This document shows, piece by piece, positions 43,275 to 52,088 of a stretch of 64,000 nucleotides of DNA. A program made the position numbers and the translations under genes. The stretch is from positions 3,002,501 through 3,066,500 of the forward strand of contig NZ_CP048410.1 in NCBI RefSeq assembly GCF_019357415.1. The letters run 5' to 3'. This DNA is from Gramella sp. MT6 (lineage in GTDB: Bacteria; Bacteroidota; Bacteroidia; Flavobacteriales; Flavobacteriaceae). The notes below the pieces were generated by a model. The model saw only the letters and a program-made list of their open reading frames with translations, did not search any database and was not told the DNA's origin. Numbering within the stretch: position 1 is the first letter of the stretch; every line of letters starts with the position of its first letter.

Positions 43275-44738
43275 TTATAAGGTAAAACCATCTGGATATT
43301 CCCTTTTCACGAACTGGTTAGCTTCGTCGAAGTTAGTCACTTTCATATTTTCAGCGTCCCATATCATTTTAATATCTCTTCCAGGATAATATATCTGCTC
43401 TTCTCCATTCTCATTCTTTCTGGTCTTCTGAATATCATAACCTCTAATGGCCAGGTTGGCAATTAACAAGGATTCTGTAAGTGGACCGGCAATATCGAAT
43501 GGTGAACTTAATGGTTTTTCTCCATATCCAGCGATAGCGGCTTCCACCCATTGGGCATAATGCCCGGCCATACCACCTTCTACCCTGGCATATTTTTGTG
43601 GAACAGTCACTTCCTCTGTTTTAGAAGTAGGTAGTAATCGAGGATTCAGTCCATAAGTACCGCACATCATTTTACCTTTAGAACCAATGATCAGGGCTCC
43701 GTTACCACCATCTCCAAAAGTTTCTTCTGGTCCTAGCTCTTCAGGTCTCATTGGTTTAATCCCACCATCCATCCAGTGCATGGTTATATCTTTGGAATTT
43801 TCAGACTTTCCATCAAAACTCATGATCACATGACTGGAAGGCGGACAACTTTCCGGGAAATAACCTCTTTGAAATTCGTCTACGTAAACACTACCCACAC
43901 TACACTCAACATCTTTAGGATATTTCAGGTCTAAAACACTAAATGGAGGTTCTATCAAATGACATCCCATATCTCCAAGGGCGCCGGTACCATAATCCCA
44001 CCAGCCACGCCAGTTAAAAGGAACCAGGCCATCTACATATTCTTTATAAGGCGCGGTGCCCAGCCATAATTTCCAATCCAGTTCAGAAGGTACAGCGGTA
44101 GAAGTCTGCGGCCATGGTATTCCCTGTGGCCATACAGGTCTATTGGTCCAGACATAAACTTCATCTACTTCTCCAATAATCCCGGTATCATACCATTCCT
44201 TCATTTTACGAACACCATCCCCAGAAGCTCCCTGGTTTCCCATTTGAGTCACCACTTTATATTTTTTAGCAGCTTCAGTCAACTGCCTGGCCTCATAGAT
44301 ATCGTGGGTCAAAGGTTTTTGCACATAGACATGTTTACCACGCTCCATAGCCGCCATTGCCTGCACAGCATGATTATGATCTGGGGTGGAAACAGAAACA
44401 GCATCAAAATTCTTGGATTCCTTATCAAACAGTTCCCGGTAATCTTTATAGTATTTCGCCTTTGGGAAACGTTCCCTGGAAGCAGCAGCTCTGCGATCGT
44501 CCACATCACATAAAAACGCTATCTCAGCTTTCCCGCTTTCATAAAAACTGGTAAGATCAGATTCTCCCTTTCCACCTACTCCTATTCCGGCTATCAACAA
44601 TTTATCACTAGGAGCGGTAAAACCCGGTCCTCCGAGAACATGCCTGGGTACGATCATAAATCCTGTAGCCGCAATCGCCGACTTCTTCATAAAATCCCTT
44701 CGGGAAGCTTTATCAATTTTGCAGTTTTTCGCTTTCAT
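43275..44738 (-). CDS. Gfo/Idh/MocA-family oxidoreductase with Tat signal
   Basis: The start is the Met at 44738 (MKAKNCKID), which leads into a twin-arginine motif ASRRDFMKKSAIAATG followed by a hydrophobic region; the upstream extension to 44795 is not conserved. About 487 residues. The Rossmann domain has KLLIAGIGVGGKGESDL and the EKP-like motif is HVYVQKPLTHD. These are secreted dehydrogenases or glycosidases common in Bacteroidota; cofactor NAD(P). Export via Tat means that it folds with its cofactor before export. Substrate unknown, probably a sugar or sugar derivative. Confidence 0.88.
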   Translation of the reverse strand: MKAKNCKIDKASRRDFMKKSAIAATGFMIVPRHVLGGPGFTAPSDKLLIAGIGVGGKGESDLTSFYESGKAEIAFLCDVDDRRAAASRERFPKAKYYKDYRELFDKESKNFDAVSVSTPDHNHAVQAMAAMERGKHVYVQKPLTHDIYEARQLTEAAKKYKVVTQMGNQGASGDGVRKMKEWYDTGIIGEVDEVYVWTNRPVWPQGIPWPQTSTAVPSELDWKLWLGTAPYKEYVDGLVPFNWRGWWDYGTGALGDMGCHLIEPPFSVLDLKYPKDVECSVGSVYVDEFQRGYFPESCPPSSHVIMSFDGKSENSKDITMHWMDGGIKPMRPEELGPEETFGDGGNGALIIGSKGKMMCGTYGLNPRLLPTSKTEEVTVPQKYARVEGGMAGHYAQWVEAAIAGYGEKPLSSPFDIAGPLTESLLIANLAIRGYDIQKTRKNENGEEQIYYPGRDIKMIWDAENMKVTNFDEANQFVKREYPDGFTL

Positions 44739-44936
44739 ATAAGAATAAGTTAGTTTGACAGATTTGAAGTAAAAAATTCTGGAATTATTATCCAATTTAC
44801 TGAAAATATGACAAAATGTGTCATCATCGGATATTCTGTCGGGTTATTTGGCCTTCGGCAGGGTACTTGCACCTTAACCGATAAATGGCTGAAAATTAGT
44901 TTATAGCCAAAATTAAAATTGAAAAAAATACTTTTT

Positions 44937-45368
44937 ATGAGTCAAGTTAAGCAAAATGACGCCGTTAAGGTACATTACACAGGGAAATTAGAAGACGGTC
45001 AGGTTTTCGATAGCTCAGTAGAGCGTGGAGAGCCTATAGAGTTCACTTTAGGACAAGGTCAACTAATACCAGGTTTTGAAGAAGGTCTTATCGGTATGGA
45101 AGTTAACGAGAAGAAAACTATCAATATACCAAAAGAAGAGGCATACGGAGAACCAAAAGCTGAATTAATCCAGGAAGTTGAAAAAAGTCAACTGCCAGAG
45201 GAGCTAAAGCCTGAGGTTGGAATGCCATTAGTATCTAAAGGGCCTGATGGTCGTGAGATCAATCTTGTGGTAACAGAAGTTAAAGATGAAAGTATCGTAG
45301 TTGATGCTAATCATCCATTAGCTGGTAAAGATCTTGTTTTCGATCTTGAAGTTGTTGAGATCAAGTAA
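44937..45368 (+). CDS. FKBP-type peptidyl-prolyl isomerase, SlyD-like
   Basis: The start is taken at the ATG at 44937; the earlier TTG at 44919 adds six unsupported residues. It is 143 residues long. The FKBP domain has VKVHYTGKLEDGQVFDSS and ends with DLVFDLEVVEI. An insert-in-flap (IF) domain is present between (about 70-125: GEPKAELIQEVEKSQLPEEL...), typical of SlyD. The C-terminal His-rich metal-binding tail of E. coli SlyD is absent. It speeds proline isomerisation and has chaperone activity. A strong terminator follows. Confidence 0.9.
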   Translation: MSQVKQNDAVKVHYTGKLEDGQVFDSSVERGEPIEFTLGQGQLIPGFEEGLIGMEVNEKKTINIPKEEAYGEPKAELIQEVEKSQLPEELKPEVGMPLVSKGPDGREINLVVTEVKDESIVVDANHPLAGKDLVFDLEVVEIK

Positions 45369-45388
45369 TTAACAAGCATAGAATATAG

Positions 45389-45422
45389 AAAAGCCTGGAA
45401 GTTTTACTTTCAGGCTTTTTTA
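45389..45422 (+). terminator. rho-independent terminator after FKBP gene
   Basis: AAGCCTG (45391-45397) pairs with CAGGCTT (45411-45417) around a short partly paired loop, followed by a T-run. Confidence 0.85.
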
Positions 45423-45512
45423 TTTTACCCCTTATTGGTTAAGGTTTTTATAATTCTTTTCTGTTTCAGCCTGTGCTTCTTAATTTAGGAGAAATCACTA
45501 AAAAATTAAATT

Positions 45513-45923
45513 ATGAAAAGAAAAGGATCGGCCGTATGGAAAGGCTCATTAAAAGAAGGAAATGGAACCGTTAGTCTTGAGAGCGGAGTTTTGAAGGATG
45601 CGCAATATTCCTTTGAAACACGTTTTGAAGATGGAAAAGGTACAAATCCAGAGGAATTGGTTGGAGCGGCCCATGCAGGATGTTTCAGTATGCAACTTTC
45701 TGCTTTTTTAACTGAAGATGGATTCACTCCAGATAAGATCGAAACAACTTCTGAAATTACTTTTGAAGATGGTGAAATAACCAAATCCCACTTGATTCTG
45801 GATGCGGTTGTGCCGGGAATAGATAAAGAAAAATTTGATAAAATTGCGAATAAGGCAAAGGAAAACTGCCCATTATCAAAACTTCTAAAGGCTGAGATCA
45901 CCCTTGAATACGATCTGAAATAA
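45513..45923 (+). CDS. OsmC-family peroxiredoxin-like protein
   Basis: A 136-residue OsmC/Ohr-family protein. The catalytic cysteine pair is visible: HAGCFSMQLSAFL near residues 54-66 and ENCPLSKLL near 116-124. The OsmC signature with AAHAGC and SLESGVL is present. It reduces organic hydroperoxides with thiol chemistry. No regulator (OhrR) is adjacent. A bidirectional terminator follows the stop. Confidence 0.92.
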   Translation: MKRKGSAVWKGSLKEGNGTVSLESGVLKDAQYSFETRFEDGKGTNPEELVGAAHAGCFSMQLSAFLTEDGFTPDKIETTSEITFEDGEITKSHLILDAVVPGIDKEKFDKIANKAKENCPLSKLLKAEITLEYDLK

Positions 45924-45941
45924 TTAAAGAATATCAATTAT

Positions 45942-45982
45942 AAAAAAGGGATCTTAGAATTAATTTTTAAGATCCCTTTTTT
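45942..45982. terminator. bidirectional rho-independent terminator
   Basis: A long stem AAAAAAGGGATCTTA...TAAGATCCCTTTTTT (about 14 bp, loop 10-12 nt) between two convergent genes. It overlaps the last codons of the FGase gene. Confidence 0.85.
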
Positions 45983-46656
45983 ATTTCCTGTAGTGAACTG
46001 AATATTATTTTCTTTAAGGTTTCATCCATCCTATTGCTTTTCACCCATTTCTGATTTACCTCCAGTTCGATTCCCATATAATCTTTTTGAAATCGCTTTC
46101 TCAGGCTGGTTGTAAAACCATCAGCCTTTCCAAGATAGGGATAGTTAAACCTGATCCTTGTTTCGGAATGACCTTTTAAAATAGTTTCTTTCCATTTTAA
46201 GGCAATTTCCTGTTCTTTCTTTCTTCCAGGATCATACAGCAATCCTATATCACAATTACGCTCTATCCCATTTAATACCGGCGTAAAACTATGTACAGAA
46301 ATATGAAGAACTTCATTCCCTACACCAATCAGTTGTGCAATATTATCCTCCACTTCACGGCGATATGGGTTATAATAGGTTTCCAGAATTTCCTTCTTTT
46401 CTAAGTCGGTTAAGCCTTTGCTAAATCTTGAAAAAAGGTTCTTGTGTCCTAAAGATCTGTTCGATTCAACCAGTAATCTGCCTATTTTTTGATGAATAGT
46501 ATAATCTGCCAGTTCCACCAGGTCTGTAAAAAGATCGTAAGCACCGGGATCGTATGCTTCATGTGTTTTTAAAACTTCTAAGTCCGAAGTAAATAGCTCT
46601 TCATATTTTTCCGGAATATCCGGAAAAGCATGTTCACATGTCAAGACCAGTTTCAT
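45967..46656 (-). CDS. N-formylglutamate amidohydrolase-like hydrolase
   Basis: The start is the ATG at 46656 (MKLVLTCEHAFPDIPEKY), which forms an ATGA overlap with the stop of the upstream GCS2 gene; the frame to 46686 is not needed. About 229 residues. The FGase-family fold is visible in LTCEHAFPDIP and HISVHSFTPVLNG, whose His/Glu residues fit the zinc site. Known relatives hydrolyse N-formylglutamate; the setting here (two amide ligases upstream) points to another amide or formyl-like substrate. It is last in the operon. Confidence 0.87.
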   Translation of the reverse strand: MKLVLTCEHAFPDIPEKYEELFTSDLEVLKTHEAYDPGAYDLFTDLVELADYTIHQKIGRLLVESNRSLGHKNLFSRFSKGLTDLEKKEILETYYNPYRREVEDNIAQLIGVGNEVLHISVHSFTPVLNGIERNCDIGLLYDPGRKKEQEIALKWKETILKGHSETRIRFNYPYLGKADGFTTSLRKRFQKDYMGIELEVNQKWVKSNRMDETLKKIIFSSLQEIKKGS

Positions 46657-47873
46657 GGCCGGAACATTCTGTTTTCCTGAAGGCACTCTGCTAGTCTGGT
46701 ATAAACCTTTTTTATATTGCCTTGGGAAAAGTCACTTCTCAAAGCTTTCAAGATCCTTGTAGATAGACTTCCATTCTGGATAAGGAATTCAATATGATTC
46801 TGTTGATCTTCAGTCAACTTCCCTCCTACTAATTCGTATATCTTTTTCCAAATAGCCCTTACGTCACAATCTCTATCCAGGTCAAAGATGGCGAGGTATT
46901 TTTTGTCTGTTATAAGCGTATTTTCAGCATTCTTAATGACTTCATCAAAGATCTGAAAAAGCTCATCTTCATGCCATGCTTTCTGATCATTCAGGGAAAT
47001 AAGTTCTTCTGAAACCAGTAATTTCAAGGCTTCTATAATAAATGCAGCGATCGCAATATCTGCTGAAGGATTTTCCTGTATATCGATAACCCTAATTTCA
47101 ATAGCATTCCTGTCGAATCTGGAAATAGCGCCACGGGAATTAAGGAAGTGATGGTCAAGGATCTTTTCAGTATCAAAAGGTTTGATAGCTTCTGTGATAG
47201 GTTCAAAAATGGTTTTGTAATAATCTGCTTTATTGAAGACCTGCTCGGGAATAACTTTTCCCGTCATATGTGGAATTTCCTTTTGATTGCTCTTATAGTA
47301 ATGCATTCTGGCATCCTTATAACCGGTAAATTCACCGTCCAGAACAGGTGAACTAGCCGCAAGCCCTGGTATAATTGGTAACAAAATCCTTACAGCGGCA
47401 TGTAATTTTTCAAATTCAGCATCATCGAAGAAAGGCAGGTTAATATGCATGCTTTGCACGTTACTCCAGCCATGACCCTTACAATCAAAGATCTTATTGT
47501 ATAAAGCATATATCTTACTATAATGATGCTGCCACAAACGTGTTTCGGTATCTGGATCCATGAATGGATGAGCCGCGGTTGGAAGAAGACAGGTATCAAA
47601 ATCTTCCAATAGTTGATTCATCTCCTGCACGTTCTCTGCAAATAATGCAGCTAAATGGTCGATATCATCTGTAGGTCCGTTGGTCTTCATTTCCACAACA
47701 TGAGAAACCAATTCGTTGCTCCATTCTATTTTCCCATTTTCAACATCAGAAGTCAATGAGCCATTTTTTTTGGTAAGAAGCTTATCCACGATAGGATTCA
47801 CTTTTAAATTTGATCTTTGAACCAGCATATATTCCAGTTCAATTCCATACACTTCAAAAAGGTGATATGCCAT
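46653..47873 (-). CDS. GCS2-type carboxylate-amine ligase
   Basis: A 406-residue member of the glutamate-cysteine ligase GCS2 family: FEVYGIELEYMLV at the N-terminus (EVELE-like motif), HINLPFFDDAEFEKLHAAV, and AIEIRVIDIQENPSADIAIAAF towards the C-terminus. GCS2-type enzymes phosphorylate a carboxylate with ATP and couple it to an amine. Canonical glutathione synthesis is not expected here, as no gshB is adjacent. It is coupled to rimK by TAATG and to the hydrolase by ATGA, so the three act in one pathway. Confidence 0.88.
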   Translation of the reverse strand: MAYHLFEVYGIELEYMLVQRSNLKVNPIVDKLLTKKNGSLTSDVENGKIEWSNELVSHVVEMKTNGPTDDIDHLAALFAENVQEMNQLLEDFDTCLLPTAAHPFMDPDTETRLWQHHYSKIYALYNKIFDCKGHGWSNVQSMHINLPFFDDAEFEKLHAAVRILLPIIPGLAASSPVLDGEFTGYKDARMHYYKSNQKEIPHMTGKVIPEQVFNKADYYKTIFEPITEAIKPFDTEKILDHHFLNSRGAISRFDRNAIEIRVIDIQENPSADIAIAAFIIEALKLLVSEELISLNDQKAWHEDELFQIFDEVIKNAENTLITDKKYLAIFDLDRDCDVRAIWKKIYELVGGKLTEDQQNHIEFLIQNGSLSTRILKALRSDFSQGNIKKVYTRLAECLQENRMFRP

Positions 47874-49327
47874 TATATTTTATTTTCCAGTCTGTTCTTG
47901 ATTGCCGTTAAAATGTTCAGGTAAACCTTGTCCCCATAGTATTCATCCTCTACCCCGGCGTCTATATTAGGATTATCGTTGATCTCTATTACCAGAGCCT
48001 TATAATTCACCTCTTTGATATCGATGCCATAAAGACCTTTCCCCATAAGTTTCGCGGCTTTTATAGCGTTTTTCAGGATCTTTTCAGGCACTTCTTCTAT
48101 GGGCAGACAATCTGCATTCCCATCTTGATCATCTTTCTTCTCTGCATCCCAGTTGTAGATCTGCCAGTGCCCCTTGGCCATATAATATCTACAGGCATAG
48201 AATGGCTTGCCATCCAGAATACCAATCCTCCAGTCATAATCTGAGGGCAGAAACTCCTGAGCGATCACCAGGTCAGATTTTTTAAGCATAGCGTTTACTA
48301 CCTCAAAATATTCTTTTTCGGTTTCAGCCTTTTTTACACCGAATGAAAAAGTGGAATCTGGAGATTTCAAAACAACGGGTAAACCGGTTTTTTTCAGGAC
48401 TGAATCTTTATTGTCCTTATGAACGATAATGGTTTTTGGTGTTGGAATACCTGCATTCTCAAGTGCTTCAGCCATAAAAACCTTATTGCAGCATTTTAAG
48501 ATAGCATCAGGGTAATCTACCGTAGATATATCTTCCTGTTGCGCTTTCCTGGCAAAAGCATAAGCCTCATTATTAACTTCAGTACTCTGGCGTATCAATA
48601 ATGCATCAAAAGCCGTTAACCTTGATAGGTCCTTAGGATGGATAATTTCTGTATAGAATCCCATCTTTTCTCCTAGCTCAACAAACTTTTTTAATGCTTT
48701 AGGATTACTTGGTGGAGCAACATCATCTGGTTGTACAAGAATTGCCAGATCATACTCAAAAGTTGTACTTCGCGGAGTATCATACCTTTTCTTTGCAAAA
48801 TACTGCTCAGCAAAAACCAGCATACTTTCCTTATGCTCTTCGGGGATCTCAGATTCTGAAATAGCTTTGATACTTTTTATATTCCACCTGGTAGTGAAAT
48901 TGAATTTTACCCGAAGAAAGGGAATTTGAAAATGACGAAAGAACATCGCGCTTAATTCCCTGTACTTTGCCGCCACATTCTGCCCAAAGTAAATACTTAA
49001 AGTAAATTCCTGGGATTTTATATTCTTCAAAGATTGTTGAAGGAGATCATCAAAATCTTCAGATACGATCTTTACTAATTTTGGTTCACCAAGGTCTACA
49101 ATATTTTTAACGGTTGGAATTGCCAAATGCCCCCTTGCTTCCGCAAGAAGAGATACATAATAACCTTTAGACTGATAGGAATAATCCTTGCAAAGGTTAA
49201 ATATCCTTGCTTTCTTAAGCTTAGAATATTCTGGATTGGTAAGGTAATCCTTAGAGGAAATGATCTTTAGATGTTCAGAAGATATCGTCCAGGTCTCAGG
49301 TTGATTAACAACTATATATTTATTCAT
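47873..49327 (-). CDS. RimK-like ATP-grasp ligase with RLAN N-terminal domain
   Basis: A 484-residue protein. The N-terminal ~200 residues fit the RimK-like ATP-grasp N-terminal (RLAN) domain, and the rest is an ATP-grasp ligase: GIPTPKTIIVHKD, FLPSDYDWRIGILDG and the Mg-binding end VIEINDNPNIDAGVED. ATP-grasp ligases join a carboxylate to an amine through an acylphosphate. Combined with the GCS2-type ligase and the FGase-like hydrolase, it probably makes an amide-linked small compound. This three-gene association has been noted in comparative genomics but the product is not known. Promoter at 49348. Confidence 0.88.
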   Translation of the reverse strand: MNKYIVVNQPETWTISSEHLKIISSKDYLTNPEYSKLKKARIFNLCKDYSYQSKGYYVSLLAEARGHLAIPTVKNIVDLGEPKLVKIVSEDFDDLLQQSLKNIKSQEFTLSIYFGQNVAAKYRELSAMFFRHFQIPFLRVKFNFTTRWNIKSIKAISESEIPEEHKESMLVFAEQYFAKKRYDTPRSTTFEYDLAILVQPDDVAPPSNPKALKKFVELGEKMGFYTEIIHPKDLSRLTAFDALLIRQSTEVNNEAYAFARKAQQEDISTVDYPDAILKCCNKVFMAEALENAGIPTPKTIIVHKDNKDSVLKKTGLPVVLKSPDSTFSFGVKKAETEKEYFEVVNAMLKKSDLVIAQEFLPSDYDWRIGILDGKPFYACRYYMAKGHWQIYNWDAEKKDDQDGNADCLPIEEVPEKILKNAIKAAKLMGKGLYGIDIKEVNYKALVIEINDNPNIDAGVEDEYYGDKVYLNILTAIKNRLENKI

Positions 49328-49347
49328 TAAACAGTAAAATGTTTGTT

Positions 49348-49355
49348 CAAATGTA
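49348..49355 (-). promoter_or_regulatory. flavobacterial -7 box of rimK operon
   Basis: The minus strand TACATTTG (plus CAAATGTA) is an exact TAnnTTTG match, 20 nt upstream of the rimK start. No clear TTG at -33. Confidence 0.4.
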
Positions 49356-49442
49356 GATTAAAAATTAATCCATTTTTGGATTTTAAGTTTAGCTTAATAA
49401 TAATTCTTACATTCAGTCCTTTAATTTCAAAAACCGCTGAAA

Positions 49443-50729
49443 ATGAGACTTAAATTCACTGGGATCTTTCTATTTACAGGGCTGTTAACTCTTAATGCCC
49501 AAACTTCAGATAAAGAACTTATACAGAAAGCCCGGGAAATTCATGAGAATGCAATCACTATAGATACTCATAACGACATTAATGTAAACAATTTTACCGA
49601 GGCTAAAAATTATACCATGAACCTGGATACTCAGGTAAACCTTCCGAAAATGGAAAAAGGCGGTATAGATGTGACCTGGCTTATTGTTTACACGGGACAA
49701 AAAGAGTTGAATAAGGAAGGCTATGACGCTGCGTATGAAAATGCAATTAGCAAATTTGAGGCAATCCACAGGCTTACAGAGGAAATAGCTTCAGATAAGA
49801 TTGGCTTAGCTACCACTTCGGATGAAGTAAGGAGACTGGTAAATGAAAATAAAAAGGTTGCCATGATCGGGGTTGAAAATGCCTATCCTATTGGCACCGA
49901 TCTTAACCGAATTAAAGAATTTTATGATCGTGGAGCAAGGTATATGTCGCTTTCACATAACGGCCACAGTCAGTTTTGCGATTCCAATACCGGTGAAGAA
50001 AATGATGAATGGCTATATAATGGACTAAGTGAATTGGGTAAAGAAGCAATTGCTGAAATGAACAAATATGGTATTATGATAGATGTCTCGCACCCAAGTA
50101 AGGAAGCGATCAAACAGATGTTCGAGCTTTCAAAAGCTCCGCTTATAGCCTCGCATTCCTCTGCCCGGGCTCTATGTGATCATAGTCGTAATCTGGATGA
50201 CGAACTTCTTGCCTTGTTTAAACAACACGGCGGAGTTGTGCAAACAGTTGCATTTAGTTCTTATTTGAATACCGAAAAGGATGAGGCATTTGCAGCTGCT
50301 TCTAAAGAATTATACGAAAAGAAAGCTGAGGAAATGGATATTGCAATTCTTGAAAATGATAGCATTGAGAAATTGACTCAGAGCGAAGAAGACCTCTATT
50401 ATGAAAATATAGATAAGTTGAAGCTTGCCGCTAAGCCTGAAATTGAAGATCTTAAAATGAAAGTAACGCCAGTGAATGTTTCAGATCTGGTAGATCATAT
50501 AGATTATCTTGTTGAAAAGATTGGGATAGACCATGTAGGTATTAGTTCAGATTTTGATGGTGGCGGAGGAATTGATGGCTGGCAGGATGCTTCAGAAACT
50601 CTAAATGTTACTATAGAACTGGTAAAAAGAGGTTATACCGAAGACGAGATCAAAAAGCTTTGGGGAGAAAACCTGTTGAGAGTTCTGGATGAAGTGCAGG
50701 CAATAGCAAGGGATATTCAGAAAGCCTGA
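49443..50729 (+). CDS. membrane-type dipeptidase, peptidase family M19
   Basis: A 428-residue protein with a signal peptide (FTGIFLFTGLLTLNAQ). The catalytic zinc site is visible: ITIDTHNDI (His-x-Asp), the bridging glutamate in IGVENAYP, IMIDVSHPS and LIASHSSARAL, and FDGGGG at the C-terminal end. M19 dipeptidases cleave dipeptides, including some with D-amino acids. It is secreted to the periplasm. Its start is 115 nt from the divergent rimK gene, so a shared control region is likely, and it could process or degrade the product of that operon (inference). Confidence 0.9.
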   Translation: MRLKFTGIFLFTGLLTLNAQTSDKELIQKAREIHENAITIDTHNDINVNNFTEAKNYTMNLDTQVNLPKMEKGGIDVTWLIVYTGQKELNKEGYDAAYENAISKFEAIHRLTEEIASDKIGLATTSDEVRRLVNENKKVAMIGVENAYPIGTDLNRIKEFYDRGARYMSLSHNGHSQFCDSNTGEENDEWLYNGLSELGKEAIAEMNKYGIMIDVSHPSKEAIKQMFELSKAPLIASHSSARALCDHSRNLDDELLALFKQHGGVVQTVAFSSYLNTEKDEAFAAASKELYEKKAEEMDIAILENDSIEKLTQSEEDLYYENIDKLKLAAKPEIEDLKMKVTPVNVSDLVDHIDYLVEKIGIDHVGISSDFDGGGGIDGWQDASETLNVTIELVKRGYTEDEIKKLWGENLLRVLDEVQAIARDIQKA

Positions 50730-51584
50730 TCAATTAAAGAATTTCAATTCTATAATATTTGGAGCTCCACCTAAACCTTCATTGGCAATGAACATACGAC
50801 CAGAAGGACTAAAACAAAGACCTTCAGGCTGAGAAAATTCTTCTGGATCTAATAAATGTAACTCTTTGATTTTTCCCGAATCTTTAAGTATAAGTAATTT
50901 CTGAAATTCAGCATCCAGAACATATAGTTCTCCTGTTACGGGATGGAAGCTAATATCTGAAGGTCTTATAAGTTTCCTTGGATTATTGGTGCGCAGGACA
51001 TCAAAAGCGGGATCATTATAGTTGATCTTCACCACCGGATCATAATTCAATTTATTGGTTTTTGGATCAAAAGAATATATAGCTTTATAATCACCACGAT
51101 TATCGAGGTTACGCTCCTTAACAGCTAACCATAGATCACCATCCTGTGTGGACGCCAAGCCCTCAATATTGTGGCGGTATTCAAAGTCCAAGATGAATTT
51201 TTCGGCATCCTTTTCAGCGAGATCAAGGTTCTTAACCTTGTACAATTTCCCGCTACTTTCTATCACCCAGTATTCTCCATTGAGAAAAGTTAGAGCTTCG
51301 TAATCTCCGGAAGGACCAAACTTATATCGTTTTACAATGCTGTTTGAGTTTAGGTCGAAAATAAATATAATGCCTTCCTCATCCTGTATGCAGGCAATGC
51401 GATCGTCGCTTACCCAATGAATTCCTGAAACTTCTTCAAGTTCTGAAGGTAATTCCCATTTATTAATGATCTTATAGGATTTTGTGGAATCCTTAAAATC
51501 ATAATCGTTTTTTTCATAAATACCATAAATCGCACCGGCGATCACCAATACCATCATTATTATACCTACGGCCCATCTGTTCAT
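50730..51584 (-). CDS. SdiA-regulated-domain beta-propeller-like protein
   Basis: The start is the Met at 51584 (MNRWAVGIIMMVLVIAG), which gives an N-terminal membrane anchor; starts at 51611 or 51626 are possible. About 284 residues with repeated blade-like sequence: EVSGIHWVSDDRIACIQDEEG, DYEALTFLNGEYWVIES and HNIEGLASTQDGDLWLAVKE. It fits the SdiA-regulated family (phytase-like beta propeller). Function unknown. It ends directly against the end of the dipeptidase gene. Confidence 0.82.
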   Translation of the reverse strand: MNRWAVGIIMMVLVIAGAIYGIYEKNDYDFKDSTKSYKIINKWELPSELEEVSGIHWVSDDRIACIQDEEGIIFIFDLNSNSIVKRYKFGPSGDYEALTFLNGEYWVIESSGKLYKVKNLDLAEKDAEKFILDFEYRHNIEGLASTQDGDLWLAVKERNLDNRGDYKAIYSFDPKTNKLNYDPVVKINYNDPAFDVLRTNNPRKLIRPSDISFHPVTGELYVLDAEFQKLLILKDSGKIKELHLLDPEEFSQPEGLCFSPSGRMFIANEGLGGAPNIIELKFFN

Positions 51585-51805
51585 ATAAGAAGACTTTAAA
51601 CTAAAGTACATTAATGAACAGCGCACGCAAAAAGATTAACAATAATTTGAAAACATTTAAAGGCCTTCCCTTCTCCTGTTAACTCACTGAATTTCAGTTG
51701 AAAAGTTAAAAAGTTGTTAAATCGGTACCTTTTATTACATAGTACTGTAACAGATTATTTTTCCTGTCGTCTATTTAATAGAAACAATCATTAAAATCAT
51801 CAATT

Positions 51806-51907
51806 ATGACAACTTCATCAGTTAACACAAAAAGTAGAAAATCATTTATGAACACTGAGGCTAATGCCGGTTCAATGAGCATCTTAAGCAGAAGAAGATT
51901 CGCTTAG
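51806..51907 (+). CDS. tiny ORF 1 of a tandem array (33 aa)
   Basis: ATG at 51806, TAG at 51905-51907. Sequence: MTTSSVNTKSRKSFMNTEAN, then AGSMSILSRRRFA. It is basic and has no cysteine or hydrophobic helix. It differs from ORF 2 by one residue, although the nucleotides differ at several places, mostly silently, which suggests selection at the protein level. It shares an ending pattern AG-x6-[RK][RK]-x-[FY]-A with ORF 3. Upstream leader: TTAAAATCATCAATTATG. No modifying or transport gene is next to it. Confidence 0.5.
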   Translation: MTTSSVNTKSRKSFMNTEANAGSMSILSRRRFA

Positions 51908-52088
51908 TATTATTAAAATCATCATCAATCATCAAAAATTATCAATCATGACAACTTCATCAAAAAACACAAAAAGTAGAAAATCATTTATGAACACCGA
52001 GGCTAATGCCGGTTCAATGAGCATCTTAAGCAGAAGAAGATTTGCTTAGAAGAATTAAAATCATCATCAATCATCAAAATCATCAATT
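51908..52088 (+). repeat. duplicated leader between tiny ORFs
   Basis: Three leaders of the pattern ATTAAAATCATC(ATCAATCATCAAAA)TCATCAAT(T/C)ATG precede the ATGs at 51806 (shorter), 51948 and 52089. Spacing between ATGs is 142 and 141 nt. The unit is leader plus ORF, duplicated in tandem; not a CRISPR, because the repeats include coding sequence and no short regular spacers are present. Confidence 0.6.
51948..52049 (+). CDS. tiny ORF 2 of a tandem array (33 aa)
   Basis: ATG at 51948, TAG at 52047-52049. One residue differs from ORF 1 (Lys6 for Val6). Spacing from the ORF 1 start is 142 nt. The region between the two ORFs (51908-51947) contains the AT-rich repeat ATTAAAATCATCATCAATCA, which recurs between ORF 2 and ORF 3. 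This is a tandem duplication of the ORF with its leader. Confidence 0.5.
   Translation: MTTSSKNTKSRKSFMNTEANAGSMSILSRRRFA

Noticed and set aside
45506..45937. 143-codon ORF antisense to osmC
   Set aside because: The OsmC frame has the HAGC and ENCPLSK motifs; the antisense frame has no homology.
51906..52088. Possible CRISPR array from the repeats at 51.8-52.1 kb
   Set aside because: Repeats include protein-coding sequence of 33 codons and do not have short uniform spacers; no cas genes are nearby.
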